A stretch of 64,000 nt of DNA, taken from positions 186,001 through 250,000 of the forward strand of contig NZ_JACYFK010000004.1 of NCBI RefSeq assembly GCF_014855515.1. The letters are read 5' to 3'. Shown in pieces: positions 7,679 through 15,505 of this stretch (its first letter is position 1; each line of letters starts with the position of its first letter). The notes below the pieces were generated by a model that saw only the letters and a program-made list of their open reading frames with translations, made no database searches and was not told where the DNA came from. The translations under genes were made by a program, and so were the position numbers. The stretch comes from Euzebyella marina. GTDB lineage: Bacteria; Bacteroidota; Bacteroidia; Flavobacteriales; Flavobacteriaceae.

Positions 7679-8851
7679 ATGTCAAAAAAGGCGATCGGTT
7701 TTATTCCCCTAAGAAAGGGCTCAAAGGGTATTCCAGGAAAAAACAAAAAAAAATTATTGGGTAGTCCCTTATTTACATGGGTTCTTACCGAAGCTTTGTT
7801 TTCAGACTTAGACGAGGTTTACATTTTTACCGATGATGATGAAATTATCGGCTACGTCAATCAAAATTTTAGCTGGTCTAAAAAAGTTAAAACCTTTAAA
7901 AGAGATGCTTCTAACGCCACAGATACTGCCAGCACAGAATCGGCTATGTTAGAGTTCTGTACAGAATCAAAGGTCTCTTTTGAAATATTTTGCCTTTTAC
8001 AGGCTACATCGCCAATGACTAAAAGCACAGATATTAATCTTGCACTTAAGAAATTGAGATCCGAAAATTACGATAGCTTGCTAAGTGTCGTAAAAACCCA
8101 TCGTTTCACATGGTCTAAAAATGGCGAATCTTTAAATTATGACTATAGAAATCGACCAAGAAGACAAGATTTCGATGGTTTACTTATTGAGAACGGGGCT
8201 ATTTATTGCACCACTCAAGAGGCTCTGATGAATTCCAGAAATAGACTTAGCGGTAAAATCGGAACTATTGAAATGGTTGAAGAATCTTTATCTGAAATCG
8301 ATTCTGAAACAGATTGGAGTATTATCGAACAGTTATTAATAAGCAAGTTTAAAACTAAAAAATCGCTAGGTCGTATCAACTATTTAATTTTAGATGTTGA
8401 TGGCGTTTTTACCGATGGTAAGGTTTCATTCAGTAAAGATGGCGAACTCTCAAAGGTATTTGATATGCGTGACGGAATGGGCTTAGAAATTTTGCGTCAG
8501 CATCAGGTAGAGATAATAGTTATGACTTCTGAAAATTCGGAAGTAGTAGCCCAAAGAATGAAAAAACTTAAAATCGAAAATACGTTCTTGGGTGTTAAGG
8601 ACAAATTTTCTTTTTTGCATAAAGTTTGTGAAGAGAAGGCTATTTCGTTTGAAAATTTGGCCTATATAGGTGATGATGTGAACGACTTGAGCAACATGTT
8701 AAGAGCAGCTTGGTCTTTTTGCCCGGCCAATGCGACAAAGGCTATAAAATATCACGCAGATATCATATTGAAAAACGATTCGGCCAATGGAGCCATCAGG
8801 GAAGCTTGTGAATTTATTATAAATTACAATTTAAGATTTAATGACTTATAA
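7679..8851 (+). CDS. Acylneuraminate cytidylyltransferase fused to KdsC-like HAD phosphatase
   Basis: A 390-residue two-domain enzyme. Residues 1-228 are a CMP-sialate/CMP-KDN synthetase: the nucleotide-binding FIPLRKGSKGIPGKN motif near residues 8-22, LLQATSPMTKSTDI near 106-119, and RRQDF at 161-165. Residues 230-390 are a KdsC/YrbI-type HAD phosphatase with nucleophile Asp239 and Asp241 in LILDVDGVFTDG, a Lys in the GVKDK segment, and IGDDVNDL as the metal site. Such a domain usually removes a sugar phosphate, suggesting that the synthase downstream makes a 9-phosphate that is dephosphorylated and then CMP-activated by this protein. It overlaps the synthase start by 11 bases. Full length with no frameshift. 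Whether the substrate is Neu5Ac, KDN or another nonulosonate is unknown. Confidence 0.86.
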   Translation: MSKKAIGFIPLRKGSKGIPGKNKKKLLGSPLFTWVLTEALFSDLDEVYIFTDDDEIIGYVNQNFSWSKKVKTFKRDASNATDTASTESAMLEFCTESKVSFEIFCLLQATSPMTKSTDINLALKKLRSENYDSLLSVVKTHRFTWSKNGESLNYDYRNRPRRQDFDGLLIENGAIYCTTQEALMNSRNRLSGKIGTIEMVEESLSEIDSETDWSIIEQLLISKFKTKKSLGRINYLILDVDGVFTDGKVSFSKDGELSKVFDMRDGMGLEILRQHQVEIIVMTSENSEVVAQRMKKLKIENTFLGVKDKFSFLHKVCEEKAISFENLAYIGDDVNDLSNMLRAAWSFCPANATKAIKYHADIILKNDSANGAIREACEFIINYNLRFNDL

Positions 8852-9710
8852 AAAGCCTTATGTTATTGCCGAAATAGGTTGTAACCATAAAGGAGATTTG
8901 AAAATAGCCAAAGAGCTAATCAATATGGCGAAGATATTTGGCAACGCCAACGCGGTAAAATTTCAAAAGAGAAACAATAAAGAACTATTAACCGATGAAC
9001 AATACAATGCTCCTCATCCAAATCCAATAAACTCATACGGTAAAACGTATGGCGAACATAGAGAGTTTTTAGAATTCAATTTAGACCAACATCGAGAATT
9101 GAAAGTTTTCTGCAAAGAAATATGTATTACCTATTCAACTTCTGTCTGGGATACTCATTCAGCAAAGGAGATTGCTAGCATCGATCCGGTATTTATTAAA
9201 ATACCATCTGCATGTAACAATAATTTTGAAATGTTAGATTGGCTTTGCGAAAATTACCGTGGCGAGATTCATATTTCAACCGGTATGACTACAAAGAATG
9301 AAATTGAGACTATCGTCAATTTCTTTGAGAAAAAGGGTCGTTCTAAAGATTTAGTAGTATACAATTGTACCTCGGGCTACCCTGTTCCGTTTGAAGATGT
9401 TTGTCTATTGGATATTATCAAGTTAAAGGACAAATATGGAAATCGAGTTAAGAACATCGGTTTTTCAGGCCATCACTTAGGTATAGCTATAGATGTTGCA
9501 GCATATACTTTGGGCGCCCATATTATAGAAAGACACTATACCCTAGACAGAACATGGAAAGGAACCGATCATGCAGCATCATTAGAACCTATGGGTTTAA
9601 GAAAATTATGCCGTGACCTTAACGCTACGTATGAAGCGCTAACCTATAAGCAGCAAGACATATTGGCTATAGAAGATGTTCAACGAAAGAAGTTAAAATA
9701 TCAGAAGTAA
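8841..9710 (+). CDS. NeuB-like nonulosonate (sialic acid / KDN) synthase, lacking SAF domain
   Basis: A 289-residue TIM-barrel synthase that condenses phosphoenolpyruvate with a mannose-type sugar. Signature segments are YVIAEIGCNHKGD at the N-terminus, NAVKFQKR, KIPSACNNNFEML, HISTGMTTKNEI, YNCTSGYPVP, IGFSGHHLG and IIERHYTLDRTWKGTDHAASLEP. Typical NeuB proteins are about 340-350 residues and end in an antifreeze-like SAF domain; this protein stops soon after the barrel, so that domain is absent. The ATG overlaps the 3' end of the cytidylyltransferase gene by 11 bases, and the stop shares one base with the next ATG, so translation is tightly coupled. No NeuC-type epimerase is nearby. Given the fused phosphatase, a phosphorylated substrate (ManNAc-6-P or Man-6-P) is plausible but inferred. 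Confidence 0.87.
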   Translation: MTYKKPYVIAEIGCNHKGDLKIAKELINMAKIFGNANAVKFQKRNNKELLTDEQYNAPHPNPINSYGKTYGEHREFLEFNLDQHRELKVFCKEICITYSTSVWDTHSAKEIASIDPVFIKIPSACNNNFEMLDWLCENYRGEIHISTGMTTKNEIETIVNFFEKKGRSKDLVVYNCTSGYPVPFEDVCLLDIIKLKDKYGNRVKNIGFSGHHLGIAIDVAAYTLGAHIIERHYTLDRTWKGTDHAASLEPMGLRKLCRDLNATYEALTYKQQDILAIEDVQRKKLKYQK

Positions 9711-10282
9711 TGGCGGCCGATTTTACCAAGGAAATAAATAGTTGTATCGATGTTCTTCAAAAAGGAGGACTCATCCTCTACCCTACAGATACTGTATGGG
9801 GTATTGGTTGTGATGCCACCAATACAGAAGCGGTAAAAAAAGTTTACGACATAAAAAATAGGGAAGACAGTAAAGCCCTTATCTGCTTGGTGGCCAATGA
9901 TGCAATGTTAGAGAGACACGTTGACTTTGTACCTGAACTGGCCTACGATTTGATAGATCTCTCAACCAAGCCGACTACTATTATCTACGACAGTCCGAAA
10001 GGTGTCGCAAAAAATCTAGTTGCTTCTGATGATACATTGGCCATTAGGGTCGCATCTGATAAATTTTGCCAGTATCTTATCAATAAATTCAAAAAACCTA
10101 TTGTTTCTACCTCGGCCAATATTTCAGGTCAGCCGACGCCTAGAACATTTGACGAAATTTCATCGGTCATTTTAAAAGGTGTAGACTATGTGGTAAATTT
10201 GCAGCCCGAACATAAAAATGCCGTTCCTTCAGCAATTATAAAATTGAGTAACGACGGAAAGGTTAAGGTGATTCGGGAGTAA
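9710..10282 (+). CDS. L-threonylcarbamoyladenylate synthase (Sua5/YrdC/YwlC family)
   Basis: A 190-residue YrdC-fold protein that makes threonylcarbamoyl-AMP from threonine, bicarbonate and ATP for t6A37 modification of ANN-decoding tRNAs. Conserved stretches are GGLILYPTDTVWGIGCDA near residues 20-37, KNREDSKALICLV, KPTTIIYD, LAIRVASD and IVSTSANISGQPTP. The length fits the YrdC-only form; no C-terminal Sua5 domain is present. The ATG shares its A with the preceding TAA (TAATG), so the gene is coupled to the nonulosonate genes, although the function is housekeeping. The CCA-adding enzyme, another tRNA gene, follows after 73 bases. Confidence 0.92.
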   Translation: MAADFTKEINSCIDVLQKGGLILYPTDTVWGIGCDATNTEAVKKVYDIKNREDSKALICLVANDAMLERHVDFVPELAYDLIDLSTKPTTIIYDSPKGVAKNLVASDDTLAIRVASDKFCQYLINKFKKPIVSTSANISGQPTPRTFDEISSVILKGVDYVVNLQPEHKNAVPSAIIKLSNDGKVKVIRE

Positions 10283-10355
10283 AAGGATAAGGACAAGTTG
10301 ATTACCAATTGTCCAACTGGGATGAACCCAAGCAAATTTTCAAACGAATTATCTA

Positions 10356-11774
10356 TTGAATCATCAGGACGCCTTAAACAACCCCATTTTTAAAATAGTT
10401 GCGGAAGCAGCTGACGAACTCGGTGTTTCCACTTACGTCATTGGCGGTTTCGTAAGAGACTATTTGCTACAAAGAGGAACTCCGAAAGATATTGATGTAG
10501 TCGCCGTAGGTAGCGGAATAGAACTTGCTCAAAAAGTAGCCACTAAATTAGAGGGCGCACCCCAAGTAGCCGTATTTAAAAACTTTGGTACGGCGATGAT
10601 CAAGCATGAAGGTATCGAACTGGAGTTCGTGGGTGCTAGAAAGGAAAGCTATCAGAGGGACAGTAGAAAACCAATTGTAGAAGACGGTACTCTGTCCGAT
10701 GATCAAAATAGGCGCGATTTCACGATCAATGCCTTGGCCATATCTCTTAACTCACACGATTATGGCACTCTATTAGATCCTTTCAATGGTCTCATCGATT
10801 TACAAAACAAATTAATCAAAACTCCTTTAGAACCCGGTATTACCTACTCTGACGACCCTCTACGAATGATGAGGGCAATTCGTTTTGCCACTCAATTAGA
10901 TTTCACAATAGAACTGAATTCATTAAAAGCTATCGTAGAAAATAAAGAACGGATAAAAATAGTCTCAAAAGAGCGGATTGTCGACGAACTGAACAAAATA
11001 CTATCTAGCTCAAAACCATCTAAAGGTCTTGGGCTTCTGCATAAAACTGAACTACTACCCTTTATACTGCCTGAACTGACAGCACTTCAAGGCATTGAAG
11101 AAAAAGAAGGGCAACGGCACAAAGATAACTTTTGGCACACCCTTGAAGTTGTTGACAATATTGCCGAAACTACCGAAAACCTCTGGTTACGTTGGGCTGC
11201 CCTATTACATGATATCGGTAAGGCACCTACCAAAAAATTCAATAAAAAAATAGGCTGGACATTTCATGGACATGAATTTGTAGGGTCAAAAATGGTTTAC
11301 AAGTTGTTCAAACGGTTACGAATGCCATTGAACGACAAAATGAAATATGTGCAAAAAATGGTGATGATGAGCTCAAGGCCTCAAATTCTTTCAGAAGATT
11401 TTGTGACCGATTCCGCTGTAAGGCGTCTTGTTTTCGAGGCGGGTGACCATGTTGACGATTTAATGACCCTTTGCGAAGCTGATATAACCACCAAAAATGC
11501 CAAAAAACAGAAAAAATATAAGAACAACTTCAAAATTGTTCGTCAAAAAATTCAAGAGGTAGAAGAACGTGATCATATTAGAAATTTTCAACCGCCCATA
11601 AGTGGTGAGGAAATTATGACCATTTTTAATCTACGCCCTTCGAAGGAAATTGGCATAATTAAAGATGCTATCAAAGAGGCAATTCTAGAGGGAGAAATAC
11701 CTAATGAATATGAAGCGGCCAAAGATTTTATGCTCACTAAAGGGAAAGAGTTGGGTTTAAAAAGTAATTTGTAG
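10356..11774 (+). CDS. cca: CCA tRNA nucleotidyltransferase with HD domain
   Basis: A class II tRNA nucleotidyltransferase (472 residues) that builds or repairs the 3' CCA of tRNAs. The head domain has [11 protein letters not shown] and the metal-binding Asp45-x-Asp47 in KDIDVVAVG, followed by the [10 protein letters not shown] motif. The neck is at [18 protein letters not shown]-terminal HD phosphohydrolase domain with ALLHDIGK and [10 protein letters not shown] occupies about residues 250-390. The start is TTG at 10356: the frame is closed upstream (TGA at 10323) with no ATG between, and the next Met is far inside the domain. Confidence 0.95.
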   Translation: MNHQDALNNPIFKIVAEAADELGVSTYVIGGFVRDYLLQRGTPKDIDVVAVGSGIELAQKVATKLEGAPQVAVFKNFGTAMIKHEGIELEFVGARKESYQRDSRKPIVEDGTLSDDQNRRDFTINALAISLNSHDYGTLLDPFNGLIDLQNKLIKTPLEPGITYSDDPLRMMRAIRFATQLDFTIELNSLKAIVENKERIKIVSKERIVDELNKILSSSKPSKGLGLLHKTELLPFILPELTALQGIEEKEGQRHKDNFWHTLEVVDNIAETTENLWLRWAALLHDIGKAPTKKFNKKIGWTFHGHEFVGSKMVYKLFKRLRMPLNDKMKYVQKMVMMSSRPQILSEDFVTDSAVRRLVFEAGDHVDDLMTLCEADITTKNAKKQKKYKNNFKIVRQKIQEVEERDHIRNFQPPISGEEIMTIFNLRPSKEIGIIKDAIKEAILEGEIPNEYEAAKDFMLTKGKELGLKSNL

Positions 11775-12334
11775 TCCTCCTACAAAACAAATTATTCAAC
11801 GATTTAGGCATTTTTATTTCCTACATGACCCCTTTCGCATTCCGCCTAGCATAAAAAGTTTTAACAAACTTCAATCAAGCGAAAACGTTTTATACATTTT
11901 GACATTTGATAATCGTTCAAGTGCAATAATATCAGATATTTATCGACAAACCACATTCTTTGCTCTGTTCACATCAAATTCATCTTTCCACCCAACAAAT
12001 ATTGAAACCGCACCATACCTTTACCTATATTTGTTTTGCCTACAATTTTTATATGTATTTTCTTACTTATTTAAATATTGAAATTCATCACTAGCAATGC
12101 TTAATAAATAAAACATCACATCATGAAAAAGAATGCTCCCCATTCAGCACAAAACATCATTATCTTATTTACTCAAATCATTTCCTCCTTCTTTAGTAAC
12201 GTTTTCCATTTACCGAATAACAGGGAATCAAAGAGCAGACTTTGCCCTGTAAGAATACGTCGAAACTAAAATTGGATACCTTTACGTTATTAGAAAAGAA
12301 AGAGTACCTACTTATATCGCCAAAAAATAAGATT
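11775..12334. other. Intergenic region, 560 bp, before porP copy 1
   Basis: No convincing gene. There is a 60-codon open frame (11899-12081) rich in Phe, Tyr and Leu, and a 46-codon frame from ATG 12123 to TAA 12269; neither resembles a known protein. Weak promoter-like matches are TACATTTT near 11894 and TACCTTTA at 12277-12284, the latter placed to drive porP copy 1. No terminator hairpin is evident after cca. Confidence 0.5.
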
Positions 12335-13273
12335 ATGAAAAATATTGTTGTCAGTACTTTCCTGCTCCTTTTGAGTGTCATTGGCCTTCAGGCCCAGCAA
12401 GATGCGCAGTACACCCAGTACATGTACAATACAATGGCAGTCAACCCTGCTTATGCCGGATCAAGGGGCGTGCTTAGTATAGCTGCGCTGCACAGGTCTC
12501 AATGGGTCGGGCTAGACGGCGCGCCCCGAACGCAGACATTGAATTTTCATACGCCGGTTTCCGAGCGGGTGGGCCTAGGCCTTTCCATAGTCAACGACGA
12601 GATTGGTAACGGCACCAACCAAGAAACCTATTTCGATGGTGTGTTCTCGTATACTATACCCCTTTCACGCGAGGCCAAGCTTTCCTTTGGCGTGAAAGCG
12701 ACCGCACACCTTCTGAACGTCGATTTCAACAAACTGGCCAATTACAATAACGAGGCCTCTTCCGTGGGTTTGAGCAATATAGACCGTAAGTTCTCACCCA
12801 ATTTTGGTGCCGGTGTATACTACCATACCGAGAATGCCTATGTGGGACTTTCGGTACCAAATTTTTTGAAGACAAAACATTTTGACGATTCGTCATCAAG
12901 TACTTCGTTTCTTGCAGAGGAGCGTATGAACATTTACCTGATTGCCGGTTATATTTTTGATATACACCCACAGTGGAAGTTCAAACCCGCAGGTCTGGTC
13001 AAGGCCGTTAGCGGTGCCCCATTACAGGTTGACCTTTCAGCTAATTTTCTATACAACGACAAATTCACCCTCGGTGCTGCTTACCGTTGGGATGCTGCCC
13101 TTAGCGCTATGTTCGGTTTTCAGTTAACCGATCAATTCCTGATTGGCCTCGCCTATGATCGTGAAGTAACGGAACTAGGAGGCACCAGATTCAACGACGG
13201 GTCTTTCGAGATTTTGTTGAGATACGAGTTCCTTACTCGCTACAAAAGAATTATAACGCCCAGATTCTTCTAA
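12335..13273 (+). CDS. PorP/SprF family T9SS membrane protein, copy 1
   Basis: A 312-residue outer-membrane beta-barrel of the PorP/SprF family. In flavobacteria SprF is required to secrete SprB, whose C-terminal sorting domain is type B. A signal peptide (STFLLLLSVIGLQA) is followed by the family hallmark QQDAQYTQYMYNT and NPAYAGSRG, then alternating strands ending FEILLRYEFLTR. The ATG at 12335 is chosen because the signal peptide starts there; an upstream in-frame ATG at 12242 would add a charged stretch. A PorE-like gene follows after 10 bases. The protein is closely similar to copy 2 at 20455, with the same length. The DNA looks more GC-rich than copy 2. Confidence 0.93.
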   Translation: MKNIVVSTFLLLLSVIGLQAQQDAQYTQYMYNTMAVNPAYAGSRGVLSIAALHRSQWVGLDGAPRTQTLNFHTPVSERVGLGLSIVNDEIGNGTNQETYFDGVFSYTIPLSREAKLSFGVKATAHLLNVDFNKLANYNNEASSVGLSNIDRKFSPNFGAGVYYHTENAYVGLSVPNFLKTKHFDDSSSSTSFLAEERMNIYLIAGYIFDIHPQWKFKPAGLVKAVSGAPLQVDLSANFLYNDKFTLGAAYRWDAALSAMFGFQLTDQFLIGLAYDREVTELGGTRFNDGSFEILLRYEFLTRYKRIITPRFF

Positions 13274-13283
13274 ATAAAATAAC

Positions 13284-15236
13284 ATGAAAAACAGACGGCC
13301 GATACTGGTAGGGCTCTCGCTGTTTGCCCTTTTTTCCATCAGCGCCCAGACGCAGAAAATAAAAAAGGCCGACGAGGCCTACGAAACCTTTGCCTACCAT
13401 GATGCTATCGAAAGCTATGAAAGTTTGGTCGCAAAAGGATATGAAGGAAGGGAAATCTACAGAAATCTTGGTAATTCCAACTACCATAATGCACGATATG
13501 AGGATGCAGCCTCTTGGTACGGCAAGTTCTTCATGGAAACGGGTTCAGAGGATGATGCCCATCCGGAGATGATGTACCGTTACGCCCAATCGCTCAAATC
13601 TACTGGAGAGTATACCGCCGCGGAAACTTGGATGAAGAAATTCGAGGCAGCGCAGAACGAAGACCTTAGAGCAGAAAAGTTCAGAAGCCAACCTGACTAC
13701 CTTGAGCGAATAGAAAAAATGTCGGGCAGGTACGAAATCAGCAATCTGGCAATCAATTCTCCCGAATCTGACTTTGCCCCCTCCAAGCTGGGAGAGACAC
13801 TTATCTTCTCAACAGCTAGGGATACAGGTAAGACTTTTAGAAACGTTCACGAATGGAACAACCGTTCATTTCTGAACTTATACAAAGCCACCCCCGGTAC
13901 CGGTGGCATGTATCAAAATGCTGTTAAGCTTCCCAAAAGCATGAATAAAAAGACCCACGAGTCGACCACCACTTTTACCAGAGATGGCAATACGGTGTAC
14001 TTTACCCGTAACAATTCCGACGATGGGCGTTTCGAGCGTGACGATGAAGGTGTCAGCAGGTTGAAAATCTTCAGGGCCGAAATTGATGGCGACCAATGGA
14101 AGAACGTTACAGAACTGCCCTTTAACGGCGATTCGTATTCATCGGCGCACCCTACCCTTAGCCCCGATGGAAGGAAACTTTTTTTCGCCTCCGACAGAGA
14201 AGGAAGTCATGGGGCCTCCGACATCTTTGTGGTAGAAGTAAACGAAGACGGTACTTTTGGTGAACCCAAGAACTTGGGTAGTAAAATCAATACCGAATCA
14301 AGGGAAACTTTTCCCTTTATAACCGATGACAATATTCTCTATTTCGCATCAGATGGCCATCCAGGGCTTGGAGGACTTGACATATTTGCGGTCAGGATTG
14401 ATGGAGAGAATATATCCGATATTATTAACCTGGGCAAACCGGTGAACGGCGAACAGGATGATTTCTCCTTCTATATCGATCACGACACAAATACAGGCTT
14501 CTTTGCCTCCAATAGAAAGGGAGGAAAAGGTAGTGACGATATTTATTCCTTTAAAGAAAACCGACCTATTGCGTTTGAATGCAAGAAGACCTTTGGTGGG
14601 ATTGTTAGGCAGGGCGATGGCAACCTTCCTTTGGCCAATGTTGCATTTGAATTGATAGGACCTAATGGTAACGTTGTTTCCCAGAGCCGCACCGATGCCG
14701 AAGGCAATTTTGAATTCGAAGTTGAATGTAACGAAGGCCCTGAGTTGAGATTAAAAGCTTCCAAAAAGGAGTTCGAGAGCTATGAAATGGCCATCGATAT
14801 TGAAAATATCGAAGATGGTAGGCTTCTGGCCCTTAACCTGAAAAAAGAAGTAATAATGGCTCCAAAAGGTACTAATCTTATTACCTACCTGAAACTGGAA
14901 CCCATCTATTTCGACCTAGATAAGGATGTAATCAGGCCAGATGCCAGGCATACCATGCAAATGGTCATTGACTACCTCAAAGAATATCCTCAGATGAAAA
15001 TTGAGGTTCAATCACATACCGATGCAAAGGCAAGTGATGCCTATAATATGAACCTATCGGCAAGAAGAGCCAAAAACACAGAGGCCTATCTGATTGCCAA
15101 TGGCATAGCCGACGAAAGAATTAGCAACAAGGGCTTCGGCGAATCCCGACTCGTGAACGATTGCAAAGACAGGAATTCATGTCCCGATGAAAAACATCAG
15201 GCGAACAGAAGATCAGAATTTATTGTGGTCGATTAA
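13284..15236 (+). CDS. PorE-like OmpA family protein (TPR, beta-propeller, CRD, OmpA), copy 1
   Basis: A 650-residue envelope protein with the domain order described for the T9SS protein PorE of Porphyromonas: TPR-like helices (residues ~25-135), a PD40/WD40-like propeller starting at SDFAPSKLGETLIFSTARD (~150-430), a carboxypeptidase-regulatory-like domain (~435-520), and an OmpA domain binding peptidoglycan (~545-650, PIYFDLDKDVIRP, MNLSARRAKN). A signal peptide ending SISAQ is visible. The OmpA domain has a small Cys-containing insert (NDCKDRNSCPDE) also found in copy 2. It is preceded by porP copy 1 at 10 bases and followed by a strong terminator, so the pair is one operon. It likely tethers the PorP-like protein or translocon to the cell wall. 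Confidence 0.9.
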   Translation: MKNRRPILVGLSLFALFSISAQTQKIKKADEAYETFAYHDAIESYESLVAKGYEGREIYRNLGNSNYHNARYEDAASWYGKFFMETGSEDDAHPEMMYRYAQSLKSTGEYTAAETWMKKFEAAQNEDLRAEKFRSQPDYLERIEKMSGRYEISNLAINSPESDFAPSKLGETLIFSTARDTGKTFRNVHEWNNRSFLNLYKATPGTGGMYQNAVKLPKSMNKKTHESTTTFTRDGNTVYFTRNNSDDGRFERDDEGVSRLKIFRAEIDGDQWKNVTELPFNGDSYSSAHPTLSPDGRKLFFASDREGSHGASDIFVVEVNEDGTFGEPKNLGSKINTESRETFPFITDDNILYFASDGHPGLGGLDIFAVRIDGENISDIINLGKPVNGEQDDFSFYIDHDTNTGFFASNRKGGKGSDDIYSFKENRPIAFECKKTFGGIVRQGDGNLPLANVAFELIGPNGNVVSQSRTDAEGNFEFEVECNEGPELRLKASKKEFESYEMAIDIENIEDGRLLALNLKKEVIMAPKGTNLITYLKLEPIYFDLDKDVIRPDARHTMQMVIDYLKEYPQMKIEVQSHTDAKASDAYNMNLSARRAKNTEAYLIANGIADERISNKGFGESRLVNDCKDRNSCPDEKHQANRRSEFIVVD

Positions 15237-15253
15237 TAACGTACGACTTTAAA

Positions 15254-15284
15254 ACAAAGCCACCCAATGGGTGGCTTTGTTGTT
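15254..15284 (+). terminator. Rho-independent terminator after porE-like copy 1
   Basis: A perfect 12-bp inverted repeat (ACAAAGCCACCC at 15254-15265, GGGTGGCTTTGT at 15269-15280) around a 3-base AAT loop, followed by a T-rich tail. It closes the first PorP-PorE operon and separates it from the adhesin gene. Confidence 0.88.
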
Positions 15285-15407
15285 TATTTACAACCCCTTA
15301 GCGCAGAGATGTATCGCGAGAAACATCTGTATTGGCCGCTCTTAAAATACTAGCCTACAAGCTTTACTAGGTAGACATCTATTACAAAGCCCTATACAAC
15401 ATAATAT

Positions 15408-15454
15408 TTGACAGGTATCTGAAGCCACCTAAATTTACTTTTTACAACGTTGTA
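15408..15454 (+). promoter_or_regulatory. Predicted promoter of the repeat adhesin, with palindrome at the start site
   Basis: TTG at 15408-15410, a 19-base spacer and TAAATTTA at 15430-15437 fit TTG-N17-23-TAnnTTTG except for the last base. A perfect 12-base palindrome, TACAACGTTGTA (15443-15454), lies exactly where transcription would begin, about 52 bases before the TTG start codon. It may be an operator; this is inference. Confidence 0.45.
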
Positions 15455-15505
15455 CAAATTCATATTTCTACTTAATGAAGAGATATGGTTTAATTCCATT
15501 CCCAT

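Noticed and set aside
11899-12081. 60-codon open frame upstream of porP copy 1
   Set aside because: Phe, Tyr and Leu rich, with no match to known proteins and no clear ribosome site; likely AT-rich chance.
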